64,000 nucleotides of DNA, from NCBI RefSeq assembly GCF_011603255.1, contig NZ_JAANCM010000003.1, positions 248,001 to 312,000 of the forward strand, in the 5' to 3' direction. Both the position numbers and the translations under genes were made by a program. Source of the DNA: Ferranicluibacter rubi. GTDB lineage: Bacteria; Pseudomonadota; Alphaproteobacteria; Rhizobiales; Rhizobiaceae. The notes under the pieces are model-generated. The model was given only the letters and a program-made list of their open reading frames with translations. It made no database searches and had not been told where the DNA came from. Shown piece after piece: positions 44,152 to 53,194 of this stretch. Position 1 is the first letter of the stretch, and the number at the start of each line of letters is the position of its first letter.

Positions 44152-44910
44152 ATGTCGCTACGGCTGTTCGACCTTTCCGGGAAACGGGCTCTGATCACCG
44201 GATCGTCACAAGGGATCGGCCTTGCGCTTGCCCATGGCCTGCAGGCCGCCGGCGCGCATATCGTGCTCAACGGGCGCGATGCGGGGAAGCTTTCGGCAGC
44301 GGCAGCGCAATTCGAAACGCCGGTCGACCATCTCGCCTTCGACGCCACCGATCATCAGGCGGCGCGCGTGGCGGTGGATCGGTTCGAGGCGGATGTTGGC
44401 CCCATCGATATCCTGGTCAACAATGCCGGCATGCAGTATCGCACGCCGCTGGAAGAGTTCCCGGCCGACGCCTTCGAGAGGCTGCTGCGCACCAACGTGT
44501 CGAGCGTCTTCAATGTTGGCCAGGCCGTTGCCCGCCACATGATCGCGCGGGGTGCCGGCAAGATCATCAACATCGCGAGCGTCCAGACGGCGCTCGCCCG
44601 CCCCGGTATCGCGCCCTATACCGCGACCAAGGGTGCCGTCGGCAATCTGACGAAGGGCATGGCGACAGACTGGGCGAAGTACGGCCTGCAGTGCAATGCC
44701 ATCGCGCCCGGTTATTTCGACACGCCGCTGAACGCCGCGCTCGTCGCCGACGAGACGTTTTCGACATGGCTGGAAAAGCGCACGCCGGCTGGTCGCTGGG
44801 GCAAGGTCGAAGAGCTGGTCGGCGCCTGCATCTTCCTTGCATCCGGCGCATCGTCCTTCGTCAACGGCCATATCCTCTATGTGGATGGTGGCATCACCGC
44901 CTCGCTGTGA
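44152..44910 (+). CDS. SDR, gluconate 5-dehydrogenase type
   Basis: A 252-residue classical short-chain dehydrogenase. It has T-G-S-S-Q-G-I-G (17-24), N-N-A-G-M-Q-Y-R, the catalytic S-V-Q and Y-T-A-T-K-G set, and the tail Y-V-D-G-G-I-T-A-S-L. The Q-Y-R following N-N-A-G is a hallmark of gluconate 5-dehydrogenases (IdnO/Gno), which interconvert gluconate and 5-ketogluconate. It sits across the divergent operator from an L-idonate-dehydrogenase-like enzyme and ahead of a LacI regulator, matching a 5-ketogluconate pathway. Confidence 0.78.
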   Translation: MSLRLFDLSGKRALITGSSQGIGLALAHGLQAAGAHIVLNGRDAGKLSAAAAQFETPVDHLAFDATDHQAARVAVDRFEADVGPIDILVNNAGMQYRTPLEEFPADAFERLLRTNVSSVFNVGQAVARHMIARGAGKIINIASVQTALARPGIAPYTATKGAVGNLTKGMATDWAKYGLQCNAIAPGYFDTPLNAALVADETFSTWLEKRTPAGRWGKVEELVGACIFLASGASSFVNGHILYVDGGITASL

Positions 44911-44943
44911 CATGCGCCCGTGCCTGAAGATAAGCCTTTTCCC

Positions 44944-45957
44944 ATGAGTTCGGATCGGAAATCGCCGACGATGAGCGACGTCGCTCGCAAGGCTGGCGTT
45001 TCCGCCATGACGGTTTCGCGCGCTCTGAAGGCCGATAGCGTCATCAGCCCGGAGACCCGCAGCGCCATCTTAACCGCGGCCGAGGAACTCGGTTACATCT
45101 TCCATGCGACGGCCTCAAACCTTCGTTCGCAGAAGACGGATTTCGTCGCGGTCACGATCCCGTCGATCAACAACGCGAACTTTGCCGATACGGTCGCAGG
45201 CCTGTCGGAAATCCTGTCCGGCCGAAACATGCAGACACTGCTCGGCTATACGAATTACGACATGGACGTCGAGGAACAACTGATCGAGCAGCTGCTGCGG
45301 CGCAATCCTCAGGCAATCGTCGTCACGGGCGGGCGACATACGCCGCGCGCACGCCGGCTGCTGGAGAATGCCCGGATCCCGGTGGTCGAGACCTGGGACG
45401 TACCGGACCAGCCGATCGGCCATTATGTGGGGTTCTCGAACGCCGATGCCGTGCGCGCCATGGTCGATCATTTCGTTTCGGTCGGCTACAAGCGGATCGC
45501 GTTTATCGGCGGCGACCAAGGGCGGGACACGCGCGGAAGCGACCGGCGGCGCGGCTTTGTCGCGGCCATGAAAGCGCATGGGCACGACGACATTCGCCTG
45601 ATAGCGGCCGGCGCACCGCCGATTTCCATGCGGGAAGGCGCCGATGCCATGGCGCGGCTTCTGCAGGAGTACCCCGATACAAAGGTTGTTATCTGCGTCT
45701 CCGACCTCTCCGCCTTCGGCGCCCTCACGGAGTGCCAGAGGCGCGGTATCGTCGTACCCGACCAGATCGCCATCGGTGGCTTCGGCAACTACGAAATTTC
45801 CGGTGTCTGCGTCCCCTCGCTTACGACAATCGATGCGCATTCGCGTGAGATAGGCCGGCGCACCGGCAGTCTTATTCTCGATCTCCTCAATGGAGCCTCC
45901 GGCTCGATGCAGGTCAACATCGAGCCCGGGCTGATCATCCGACAAAGCAGCCTCTGA
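44944..45957 (+). CDS. LacI family regulator (GntR/IdnR-like)
   Basis: A 337-residue LacI protein with the HTH M-S-D-V-A-R-K-A-G-V-S-A-M-T-V-S-R-A-L (near residue 10), hinge region and ligand-binding domain with S-N-A-D-A-V and G-G-D-Q-G-R-D. It resembles gluconate/idonate regulators, and a GntR/IdnR-like palindrome occurs upstream of the adjacent SDR gene. The ATG at 44944 gives a normal HTH position; a GTG at 44920 would add eight residues. It lies 33 bp after the SDR and is probably co-transcribed with it. Confidence 0.83.
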   Translation: MSSDRKSPTMSDVARKAGVSAMTVSRALKADSVISPETRSAILTAAEELGYIFHATASNLRSQKTDFVAVTIPSINNANFADTVAGLSEILSGRNMQTLLGYTNYDMDVEEQLIEQLLRRNPQAIVVTGGRHTPRARRLLENARIPVVETWDVPDQPIGHYVGFSNADAVRAMVDHFVSVGYKRIAFIGGDQGRDTRGSDRRRGFVAAMKAHGHDDIRLIAAGAPPISMREGADAMARLLQEYPDTKVVICVSDLSAFGALTECQRRGIVVPDQIAIGGFGNYEISGVCVPSLTTIDAHSREIGRRTGSLILDLLNGASGSMQVNIEPGLIIRQSSL

Positions 45958-45993
45958 ATTTTCCGCGACAGAGCCGATGGTCTTCGTCCGACG

Positions 45994-46992
45994 CTAGCCC
46001 TTGGTCAGAATGTAGCCGGTCGGAAACCACGGCCAGGGGCGCAGGCGGGTCATCAGTCCCCAGAGGCCGGTGGGTGCGCGAATAGCGACCACAAGCGTGA
46101 GGAGGCCGAGGACGACGAGGTAGGCCGAGCCGTACTGGCCGAAGAGCCGGGTGGCAAAGAAGTAGAGAAGCGCTCCGATGATCGGACCTTCGAGGCGCCC
46201 GATGCCGCCGACCATCACGATGAAGATGCAGATGGACGACCAGTTGGGATCGAACCCGCTTGTGGGAGATATGCGCAGCTGCGCCATGAAGTAGATGGCG
46301 CCCGCCAGCCCCGTGCCCACGGCAGCCAGAAGATAGACCGAGAAGCGCATGCGGCCGACGTTGACGCCCTGCGAAGACGCAGCGACCGCATCGTCACGCA
46401 TGGCCGTCAGCGCCAGACCCAGCCGCGAGCGCAGGAGCAGATATGTTCCGCCGACGGTGAGCAACAGGAGCAGTGCAACCAGCAGCGTCAGGCCGATCTC
46501 GCGCTGATGGGCGCTGTACTTCGCCATCGCCTTCAGCGTCATGCCGGAACCCGCATTCACCGCTCCGATATTGGAGGTTATCAGCCGCAGGACTTCGGCG
46601 AGCACCCAGGTGCCGATGGCAAAGTAAGGGCCGTCGAGGCGCCGCAGCAGCATGTAGGCCGGTGCCGCGACGAGCGCGGGCAGGATGACGGAGAGCGGGA
46701 CGGCGAGGAACGGATCGACCCCGAAAAGCGTGACGAGAACGAAGAGGGCGTAACCGCCGAGGCCGATGAAGGCCTGCTGCCCGACCGAGACCATGCCGCC
46801 ATAGCCGGCGAGCAGGTTCCACATCTGTGCGATGGCGATGAAGCAGCCGAGTTCGACGGCCCAGCGGATGTGGCCGCTCGACGCCCAGAACGGCATGCTG
46901 GGAATGGCAAGCACGAGGAGGAGGCCGCAGCCGATGGCAATCCGGCTCGAGGACGTGTGACGGTGCACCGTCGCGAAATGAGGATCTGTCAT
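45994..46992 (-). CDS. Branched-chain-type ABC transporter permease (LivM)
   Basis: A 332-residue permease of the LivM family, with about ten hydrophobic segments. Its marks are A-G-Y-G-G-M-V-S-V-G-Q-Q-A-F-I-G-L-G, then A-M-R-D-D-A-V-A-A-S-S-Q-G-V-N-V-G and the G-G-I-G-R-L-E-G-P-I-I-G-A motif. It forms the channel with LivH. It is the last gene of the leftward operon. The five-gene system could import branched amino acids but, by location next to aromatic-degradation genes, may take up an aromatic or amide compound. Confidence 0.85.
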   Translation of the reverse strand: MTDPHFATVHRHTSSSRIAIGCGLLLVLAIPSMPFWASSGHIRWAVELGCFIAIAQMWNLLAGYGGMVSVGQQAFIGLGGYALFVLVTLFGVDPFLAVPLSVILPALVAAPAYMLLRRLDGPYFAIGTWVLAEVLRLITSNIGAVNAGSGMTLKAMAKYSAHQREIGLTLLVALLLLLTVGGTYLLLRSRLGLALTAMRDDAVAASSQGVNVGRMRFSVYLLAAVGTGLAGAIYFMAQLRISPTSGFDPNWSSICIFIVMVGGIGRLEGPIIGALLYFFATRLFGQYGSAYLVVLGLLTLVVAIRAPTGLWGLMTRLRPWPWFPTGYILTKG

Positions 46993-47007
46993 GTCGCAAT
47001 CCCTCCT

Positions 47008-47865
47008 TTACTTGCGGGACATGATGCCCTGCGGGCGCCATGCGAGAACGACGAGGAAGACGAGATGTCCGGCGAGGACGCCCCAGCCGGGATCAATCCG
47101 CGAGCCGATGACCTGGGCGATACCGAGAACCATCGCACCGAGGAAGGCACCCCAGATGGAGCCCATGCCGCCGATGATGACGGCCTCAAAGGCGTAGATC
47201 AGCTGCCCGCCGCCATCAGCCGGCGCAATGGTCGTCCGGGTGGCCTGGAAGACGGCGGCAATCCCCAGAATACCCACCGCCACGGCCGTTGCCTTGGCAT
47301 AGATCGACTTCGTATCGATGCCGGAGAGGGTCGCGGCATCCCGGTCGGCGGCGGCAGCCCGCAAGGCCCGGCCGAACTTCGTGCCCTTGAGCACCATGGA
47401 CAGGCCCGCCGTGAGGATGACGGCTGTGACGAAGACGAGGATGGGAAGCAGACCGATATACATCTCGCCGATCTGGAACGACTTGCTGGCCAACGCGCCC
47501 GCGTCGAGCGACCGCGTATCGGCGGACCAGATGGCGAGCATGGCATTCTGGAGCGCAATGGATATGCCGAAGGTCGCGATCAGCGACGGCAGCGGATCGT
47601 CGCCCACGAGCCGGTTGAGGATGAACCGTTGAAGTGCCCAGCCGACGAGCGCACCGATCGGCACCAGCAGCAGCACCAGGAACCCGGGGCCGAGCCCAAA
47701 GACAGCCGCGAGCGAAATGCCGATCAGTGCCAAGAGGACGACGAGGTCGCCATGCGCGATGTTGACGATCCGCATCACCCCGAACATCAGCGACATACCG
47801 ATGGCATACTGGGCATAGAGCCCGCCGAGCAGCGTGCCCTGAATGATTGCATCAACCCACCGCAT
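47008..47865 (-). CDS. Branched-chain-type ABC transporter permease (LivH)
   Basis: A 285-residue permease with the LivH motifs G-L-Y-A-Q-Y-A-I-G-M-S-L-M-F-G-V, H-G-D-L-V-V-L, and A-A-A-D-R-D-A-A-T-L-S-G-I. Six to eight hydrophobic segments are seen. It overlaps the LivF-like gene by 14 bp and ends 15 bp before LivM. It is part of the hydrophobic-amino-acid-type importer of 45994-50612. Confidence 0.85.
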   Translation of the reverse strand: MRWVDAIIQGTLLGGLYAQYAIGMSLMFGVMRIVNIAHGDLVVLLALIGISLAAVFGLGPGFLVLLLVPIGALVGWALQRFILNRLVGDDPLPSLIATFGISIALQNAMLAIWSADTRSLDAGALASKSFQIGEMYIGLLPILVFVTAVILTAGLSMVLKGTKFGRALRAAAADRDAATLSGIDTKSIYAKATAVAVGILGIAAVFQATRTTIAPADGGGQLIYAFEAVIIGGMGSIWGAFLGAMVLGIAQVIGSRIDPGWGVLAGHLVFLVVLAWRPQGIMSRK

Positions 47866-48586
47866 GTTTCACCCCGAAATAGGCTTCTGTTATCTGCTCG
47901 CGAGAGATGTCCGACGACGCTCCCGTCAGGGTGATCCGGCCTTCCAGCATGCAGTAGATACGGTCGGCGCATCGCTGTGCGAGGGATACGTCCTGCTCGA
48001 CGATGACGATGGCAGTGCCGGTCGCGCGGATGCTGGGGATCATCGCGTAGATCTCGCCGATGACCTTCGGTGCGAGGCCGAGGCTGATCTCGTCGCAGAG
48101 AAGCAGCTTCGGCTGCGCCATGAGCGCGCGGCCGATGGCCACCATCTGCTGCTGCCCGCCCGACAGTTTCTCGACCACCTGCCGACGCCGTTCGGCGAGG
48201 ATCGGGAAGAGATCGTAGAGACGCTCGAGGGTCCAGACGGTTTCACCCGGCTCGACGGTGCGCGCGTGATCCAGAGCAACGCGCAGATTGTCCTCGACCG
48301 TCAGTCCCTTGAAAAGCCGACGTCCTTCGGGGACGAGCGCCAGTCCCTGGCGCGACAGTGTGTGCGCGGGCATGGCGGCGATATCGCGCCCATTGAAGGT
48401 CAGTGTGCCGCTCTTGACCGGAAGCAAACCGACGAGCGTCTTGAACAGGGTGGATTTTCCAGCACCATTGGCGCCGACCAGCGCGACGGCCTCGCCCTTT
48501 GCCACGTCGAAATCGATCGAGAACAGCGCCTGGAAATCGCGGTAGCCGCCACAGAGCGCGCGGGCTTTCAATAGCATTTCGCTCAT
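47852..48586 (-). CDS. Branched-chain-type ABC transporter ATP-binding protein (LivF)
   Basis: A 244-residue ATPase with Walker A G-A-N-G-A-G-K-S-T, signature L-S-G-G-Q-Q-Q-M-V, and Walker B L-L-C-D-E-I-S-L-G-L-A, plus the LivF-type V-P-E-G-R-R-L-F-K. It overlaps the LivG-like gene by ATGA and forms the second nucleotide-binding subunit of the importer. Confidence 0.87.
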   Translation of the reverse strand: MSEMLLKARALCGGYRDFQALFSIDFDVAKGEAVALVGANGAGKSTLFKTLVGLLPVKSGTLTFNGRDIAAMPAHTLSRQGLALVPEGRRLFKGLTVEDNLRVALDHARTVEPGETVWTLERLYDLFPILAERRRQVVEKLSGGQQQMVAIGRALMAQPKLLLCDEISLGLAPKVIGEIYAMIPSIRATGTAIVIVEQDVSLAQRCADRIYCMLEGRITLTGASSDISREQITEAYFGVKHAVG

Positions 48587-49347
48587 GCTTCGATCCCCAT
48601 ATAGACGCGGCGGACTTCGGCGTCCCGCATCACCGCATCCGGCTTGCCCTCGGCAATCTTCTCACCAAAGCTCAGCACCATCATCCGGTCCGCGACGGCC
48701 ATGATGGCGTGCAGCACGTGCTCGATCCAGATGATCGTCACGCCGCGATCCCGCAGCCGCGCGATCAGCGTCACGAGATCCTTCGCCTCGCCATCCGTCA
48801 GCCCGCCGGCGATCTCGTCCAGCAGCAAGAGCTTCGGCTTACCCGCCATGGCGCGGGCCAGTTCCAGCCGCTTGCGGTCGAGCAGTGTCAGGCTGCCCGC
48901 CGGGCGGTTCGCCTTGTCGCCCAGTCCGCATTCGTCCAGCGTCGTCGCACAATGATCGTAGGCGGCCTGCCCCCGCATCTGCCCGGCGAACGTCGCGGAG
49001 ACCAGCAGGTTCTCGAACGTCGACATCTGCGTATAGGGACGGGGGATCTGGTAGGTCCGGCCGATCCCCTTTGCGGCCCGCTTGAAGGCGGGAATACCGG
49101 TCATATCCTGACCATCCAGAACCACGGCACCGACATCGGCGGCGATATCGCCGCTGATGAGGTTGAAGACCGTTGTTTTGCCGGCCCCGTTCGGGCCGAG
49201 CACCCCGAACACCTCGCCCCGACCCACCTCAAACGACAGGTCCTGCGTCACGCGCAGAGCACCGAAGGATTTCGACAGGTTCCGGGCGGACAGAAGAGCC
49301 GCGCGTCCGGCGTGGCCCTCCGGGCTTGCATCCGTCAGCCCTGCCAA
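48583..49347 (-). CDS. Branched-chain-type ABC transporter ATP-binding protein (LivG)
   Basis: A 254-residue ATPase with Walker A G-P-N-G-A-G-K-T-T, Walker B L-L-L-D-E-I-A-G-G-L, and the LivG-type G-I-G-R-T-Y-Q-I-P. The signature region reads S-L-T-L-L-D-R-K-R-L-E-L-A, lacking the usual L-S-G-G/S-Y-G as in many LivG. The start overlaps the end of the binding-protein gene by 13 bp. Confidence 0.87.
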   Translation of the reverse strand: MAGLTDASPEGHAGRAALLSARNLSKSFGALRVTQDLSFEVGRGEVFGVLGPNGAGKTTVFNLISGDIAADVGAVVLDGQDMTGIPAFKRAAKGIGRTYQIPRPYTQMSTFENLLVSATFAGQMRGQAAYDHCATTLDECGLGDKANRPAGSLTLLDRKRLELARAMAGKPKLLLLDEIAGGLTDGEAKDLVTLIARLRDRGVTIIWIEHVLHAIMAVADRMMVLSFGEKIAEGKPDAVMRDAEVRRVYMGIEA

Positions 49348-50612
49348 GACATCATCTCCAGCTTGGCCTGGGGTTCCATGATCGGATAGGTCTTCGCCTC
49401 GACGATCTTCAGATCATAGGGCCATTTTTCGCCCTTGCGCCACTGCCCGCCGAGAATCGGGGTCTTAGAGACGTTGGGGTGCGGGCCGTTCGCCCACTTG
49501 ACCTTGCCGACCATTGTGGTGAGATCGGTCGCCTTCAATGCATCGCGCACAGAAGCCCGATCGAGCGGATCCTCGGCGCGCTTCAGCGTATCGAGCACGA
49601 CCTCCCAGATAGCATGTGAGTATCCCAAGGGCTGGGTCCACTGCTTGCGGGTCTTCTCTTCCCAGGTGGCCGCCAGTTGAGCGGAGCTTTCCCCTGTCAG
49701 CGTGGAGGCATAGGGAAAGGCCGGCGTCCACCAGACTTCGGTCGACATGCCGTTGCCGAGGCTTCCCAGCGCCTCGACGGCGGAGGGAAACAGCAGGCCG
49801 GCGGCAATCGTGGCAATCTTCGGCTTGAAACCCTGCTGCGCGCATTGGATGGCCGCCGTGCGCAAGTCGCCAGGAAAGACGAGCCCGCCGAGGATATCGC
49901 AGCCGGCACTCTTGAAGGCGGCGATCTGTGCGGAGAAGTCGTTGGTGCGCGGCTCGAAGAGCGAGGGCTTGACCACCTCGAAGCCTGCAGCGCGCAGGGC
50001 CGGCGGCAGACCGAATTCCTCGCTGCCCCAGACCTCGCCATCCGTGTTTCGCGGCAGCAGCAGACCGACCTTCTTGTTCGTCTCCGCGCTCGACCACATG
50101 TTGACGAACGACGCGATGATGTCTTCGAGGCCCCAGAAGAAATGGTAGGTCCACTCGAAGGCATCGCCGCCGCGCGGCATGATGACGGCCTGCCAGGGGG
50201 CGGTGGAGGAGACGGAGGGGACGCCGTTCAGCTCCGCCTGCTCCGAAACGGGCAATGTCACATCCGTCGTGGAGGCGGGAATGATGATCTGGACTTCTTC
50301 GTTGAGGATCAGCTCGCCGGCCACTTCCGCCGCCCGGTTGGCGTTCGACTGCGAGTCCCGCTCGATGATCTCGACGGCATAGGTCGTGCCGCGAATGTCC
50401 AGTCCGGCGCCGATATGCTTGCGGATGAAATCCAGCGCATAGGCATCCGTCTCGCCGAACGAGCCCATGGCTCCGGTCTGCGGACTGACGAAGCCGATGC
50501 GGATCGTCGGGTTGGAGGCTGCTTTCAGATAGGCTGGAGCAGAAAGGGCAAGCGCCCCGACGCCGAGCCCCTTGAGGGCTGTGCGACGCGTCAGTACCTT
50601 CGGTATCGTCAT
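49335..50612 (-). CDS. Branched-chain-type ABC transporter substrate-binding protein
   Basis: A 425-residue periplasmic binding protein (Peripla_BP_6 fold). The N-terminus has T-R-R-T-A-L-K-G followed by a hydrophobic run, a likely twin-arginine signal of about 32 residues. The mature part starts I-R-I-G-F-V-S-P-Q-T-G and continues as a typical LivK-like sequence but is larger than leucine-binding proteins (about 345), closer to aromatic/amide binding relatives. AAGGGAGG lies before the ATG at 50612. It is the first gene of the leftward importer operon and divergent from the cupin gene. Confidence 0.85.
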   Translation of the reverse strand: MTIPKVLTRRTALKGLGVGALALSAPAYLKAASNPTIRIGFVSPQTGAMGSFGETDAYALDFIRKHIGAGLDIRGTTYAVEIIERDSQSNANRAAEVAGELILNEEVQIIIPASTTDVTLPVSEQAELNGVPSVSSTAPWQAVIMPRGGDAFEWTYHFFWGLEDIIASFVNMWSSAETNKKVGLLLPRNTDGEVWGSEEFGLPPALRAAGFEVVKPSLFEPRTNDFSAQIAAFKSAGCDILGGLVFPGDLRTAAIQCAQQGFKPKIATIAAGLLFPSAVEALGSLGNGMSTEVWWTPAFPYASTLTGESSAQLAATWEEKTRKQWTQPLGYSHAIWEVVLDTLKRAEDPLDRASVRDALKATDLTTMVGKVKWANGPHPNVSKTPILGGQWRKGEKWPYDLKIVEAKTYPIMEPQAKLEMMSWQG

Positions 50613-50760
50613 GATGGTTCCTCCCTTCGGCGTTTCGCCCAACGAGACGATGCGTTCCCGGTAGCCGGGCTCCTCCCGCATCCCCCTCGTCAGTGCGTGC
50701 CGACATCGGTGTTAGCGCCAGAAAATCGCCTTGTCGCGGCCCGGGAATGCAATGTTCCCT

Positions 50761-50777
50761 CAGAGCAAAAAGCTCTG
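50761..50777. promoter_or_regulatory. Small hairpin/dyad in the divergent regulatory region
   Basis: CAGAGC and GCTCTG flank AAAAA in the 259-bp gap between the importer operon and the cupin operon. It could be an operator for a local regulator such as the AraC-family protein at 53271; no copy elsewhere supports this. Confidence 0.3.
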
Positions 50778-50871
50778 TCCTTCTCAGCAAAGCCCGATCG
50801 ATCAGGATCACTATTGTAAGCATGGCGGCAGTTTTGCTGCGCGTTCTTGAAGGCATCCAGGGAGGAACACC

Positions 50872-51405
50872 ATGCCCGAAGCAGCGACAAGCGAGTTTTG
50901 GCGCGATATCAAGCCCATCACCAAGGTCTTTCAGCCGGACGCGAAACCGGAAGTCTATCTTCCGAATGCTCCGACCGAGGACGACAAATATTACGTCCCG
51001 TTCACGGAAACGGTCTCATCGAGGCCGCTCTGGATCTCTCCGGAGAAGAACATGTGGTGCGACGTGCTCATGGCGAAGAAGGCCGGGCTCGTGAACCGCC
51101 ACTATCACCCGCACGAGGTCTTCGCCTACACGATCTCCGGCAAGTGGGGTTACCTCGAACATGACTGGACCGCGACAGCCGGCGACTTCGTCTACGAGAC
51201 GCCCGGTGAAGGGCACACGCTGATCGCCTATGAGAGCGACGAGCCGATGCGGGTGCACTTCAAGGTCACCGGGCCGCTGGTCTGGCTGGACGAGGATGGC
51301 GAACCGAACGGCTATTTCGACGTGCACGACTACATCCGCATGGCACGCGAACACTACGAGAAGGTCGGCCTCGGCGCCGATTACATCAACGCCCTGATCC
51401 GCTGA
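50872..51405 (+). CDS. Cupin protein, 2,4'-dihydroxyacetophenone dioxygenase family
   Basis: A 177-residue single-domain cupin. Motif 1 is H-Y-H-P-H-E (His77, His79, His81, Glu82) and motif 2 has G-D-F-V-Y-E-T-P-G-E-G-H (His115), giving a metal site. Overall it resembles 2,4'-dihydroxyacetophenone dioxygenases, iron enzymes that cleave the alpha-hydroxyketone to 4-hydroxybenzoate and formate. GGGAGGA precedes the ATG. It is the first of three tightly joined genes (cupin, diol dehydrogenase, SDR) beside pobA and pca genes that would use 4-hydroxybenzoate. Substrate identity is inference. Confidence 0.72.
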   Translation: MPEAATSEFWRDIKPITKVFQPDAKPEVYLPNAPTEDDKYYVPFTETVSSRPLWISPEKNMWCDVLMAKKAGLVNRHYHPHEVFAYTISGKWGYLEHDWTATAGDFVYETPGEGHTLIAYESDEPMRVHFKVTGPLVWLDEDGEPNGYFDVHDYIRMAREHYEKVGLGADYINALIR

Positions 51406-52478
51406 TGTCTCGGGAAAACGACACCGGCTTTCTGGCTGCTGTCTGGCATGGCGCGGGCGATGTTCGGATCGAACGTCGCCCGCGCCGACCGCTGCGAAAC
51501 GGCGAGGTCCGCCTCGCCGTGTCCTTTTGCGGCATTTGCGGCAGCGACCTGCACGAATATGCGAATGGGCCGCACGCGATCCCGGTTGGGAAACCGCATC
51601 GCGTCTCCGGTGAAACGGCGCCACTCGTGATCGGCCACGAGTTCACGGGCGTGGTGACCGAGGCTGCGGCAGGCGTCGCGATCGCCGTGGGCACGCGGGT
51701 GGCGGTGGAGCCCGAATATCGATGCGGCAGCTGCGAAGCCTGCCGGCGCGGCGAATACAATCTCTGTATCGACATGGGATTTGCGGGCCTGATGGGTTCG
51801 GGCGGAATGTCCGAGGAAGCCATCGTCCCCGCCTATATGCTGCATCCCCTGCCCGATGCCGTGACGGATCGCCAAGCAGCGGTGCTGGAGCCGGCGGCGG
51901 TTGCCCTGCATGCTTTGCGGCGCGGCCGCGTTCGCGCCGGCGATACCGTTGCCGTGGCCGGCGCGGGTCCGATCGGGCTTCTGATCGCGCAACTCGCCCG
52001 TGTGGCGGGGGCAAGACGGGTCGTCGTCAGCGACGTTTCCGAAGTGCGCCTGGCCCTGGCGCGCGATCTCGGCGCCACCGACATCGTAGACGCCACGGAT
52101 CAGGATCTTGCGGCTGTCGCAAACGGCGTGGATGTCGCCTTCGAGGCCGTCGGCATCCAATCGACGCTCGACGCGGCGTTCGCTTCGGTTCGCAAGGGCG
52201 GCCGCGTGGTCCTCGTTGGTCTCTGTAACGGTCGGGTCTCACTCGACGGCTTCGACATGGTCAACCGCGAGTTGGAGCTCATCGCCTCCGTCGGCTATCG
52301 GGACATCTATCCCGACCTGATCGGCATGATCGCAAGCGGCCTCTTCGATCCGTCGCGGATCGTTACGCGGGACGTCCCGCTGACCGACGCGGTGACGGAC
52401 GGTCTCGAGCGCCTGCGCAAGCCGGGCGACGATGTGAAAATCCTCATCAATCCCCAAGAAAAAGGAGAACGATCATGA
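51405..52478 (+). CDS. Zinc-dependent alcohol dehydrogenase, (R,R)-butanediol dehydrogenase type
   Basis: A 357-residue medium-chain dehydrogenase. Catalytic zinc ligands lie in G-I-C-G-S-D-L-H (Cys45) and G-H-E (78-79), structural zinc in C-G-S-C-E-A-C, and the NAD site in G-A-G-P-I-G-L-L. The E-Y-A-N-G-P-H-A-I-P insert is typical of butanediol dehydrogenases, which oxidise vicinal diols to alpha-hydroxyketones. The start shares one base with the cupin stop (TGATG), so they are coupled; the pair fits a diol-to-hydroxyketone-to-acid route. Sorbitol-type substrates are possible too. Confidence 0.8.
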   Translation: MSRENDTGFLAAVWHGAGDVRIERRPRRPLRNGEVRLAVSFCGICGSDLHEYANGPHAIPVGKPHRVSGETAPLVIGHEFTGVVTEAAAGVAIAVGTRVAVEPEYRCGSCEACRRGEYNLCIDMGFAGLMGSGGMSEEAIVPAYMLHPLPDAVTDRQAAVLEPAAVALHALRRGRVRAGDTVAVAGAGPIGLLIAQLARVAGARRVVVSDVSEVRLALARDLGATDIVDATDQDLAAVANGVDVAFEAVGIQSTLDAAFASVRKGGRVVLVGLCNGRVSLDGFDMVNRELELIASVGYRDIYPDLIGMIASGLFDPSRIVTRDVPLTDAVTDGLERLRKPGDDVKILINPQEKGERS

Positions 52479-53194
52479 GCTTTGTGCCGGATCTGTTCAA
52501 GGAAAAGACCGTCGTCGTCATCGGCGGCACCTCGGGTATCGGGGCAGCGGCGGCGGCAGCCTTTGCGGAACTGGGTGCCGAGGTGCACGTGGCAGGCCTG
52601 AACGCCGGCAGTCCGGAAGCGCCGGCTGGACCGCATGTTTCGGTAACGGAATTGGATGTCCGCAATGGCGCGGTGCTTGCCGCTCTTCTCGATCCGCTGC
52701 CGCGCATCGACGTGCTCATCAACTGTGCCGGCGTCAGTCGCGACCGGAACGAGTGGAATCCCGAGACGTTTGCGGATGTGATGTCCATCAACTTCTTCCC
52801 CGTCATGGAAGCGTCCCGGTTGGCGCGGCCGAAGATGGGCAGCGGCTCGGCGATCGTCAACATCGCCTCGATGTATGCGACCTTCGGCGCTGCCGATAGG
52901 CCGGCTTACGCCTCCTCCAAGGGTGCCATCGTCCAGCTGACCAAATCTCTTGCGCAGGAATTTGCGCCGGAGGTGCGCGTCAACGCGGTCGCGCCCGGCT
53001 GGATCGTCACGCCGCTGAGCAAGGGCCTGTTCGCCAACGAGGCCGCCTCCGGCCCCATCATGGCGCGCATCCCCTTTGCCCGCTGGGGCGAAGCCCGGGA
53101 GATCGCCGATGCGATCGTCTACCTCGCCAGTCCGGCCGCGAGCTACGTTACCGGCATCGTCCTGCCGATCGATGGCGGCTACCTCACCGTTTGA
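52475..53194 (+). CDS. Short-chain dehydrogenase/reductase
   Basis: A 239-residue SDR with G-G-T-S-G-I-G (18-24), N-C-A-G in place of N-N-A-G, the catalytic Y-A-S-S-K-G, and the C-terminal I-D-G-G-Y. It overlaps the diol dehydrogenase stop by four bases. In the operon it may oxidise a second hydroxyl or prepare the side chain before cupin cleavage. Its exact role is unknown. Confidence 0.82.
   Translation: MSFVPDLFKEKTVVVIGGTSGIGAAAAAAFAELGAEVHVAGLNAGSPEAPAGPHVSVTELDVRNGAVLAALLDPLPRIDVLINCAGVSRDRNEWNPETFADVMSINFFPVMEASRLARPKMGSGSAIVNIASMYATFGAADRPAYASSKGAIVQLTKSLAQEFAPEVRVNAVAPGWIVTPLSKGLFANEAASGPIMARIPFARWGEAREIADAIVYLASPAASYVTGIVLPIDGGYLTV

Noticed and set aside
48583-49347. LivG-like ATPase considered defective because the L-S-G-G signature is not obvious
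   Set aside because: Many LivG proteins have a modified signature; Walker A, Walker B and the linked operon are intact.
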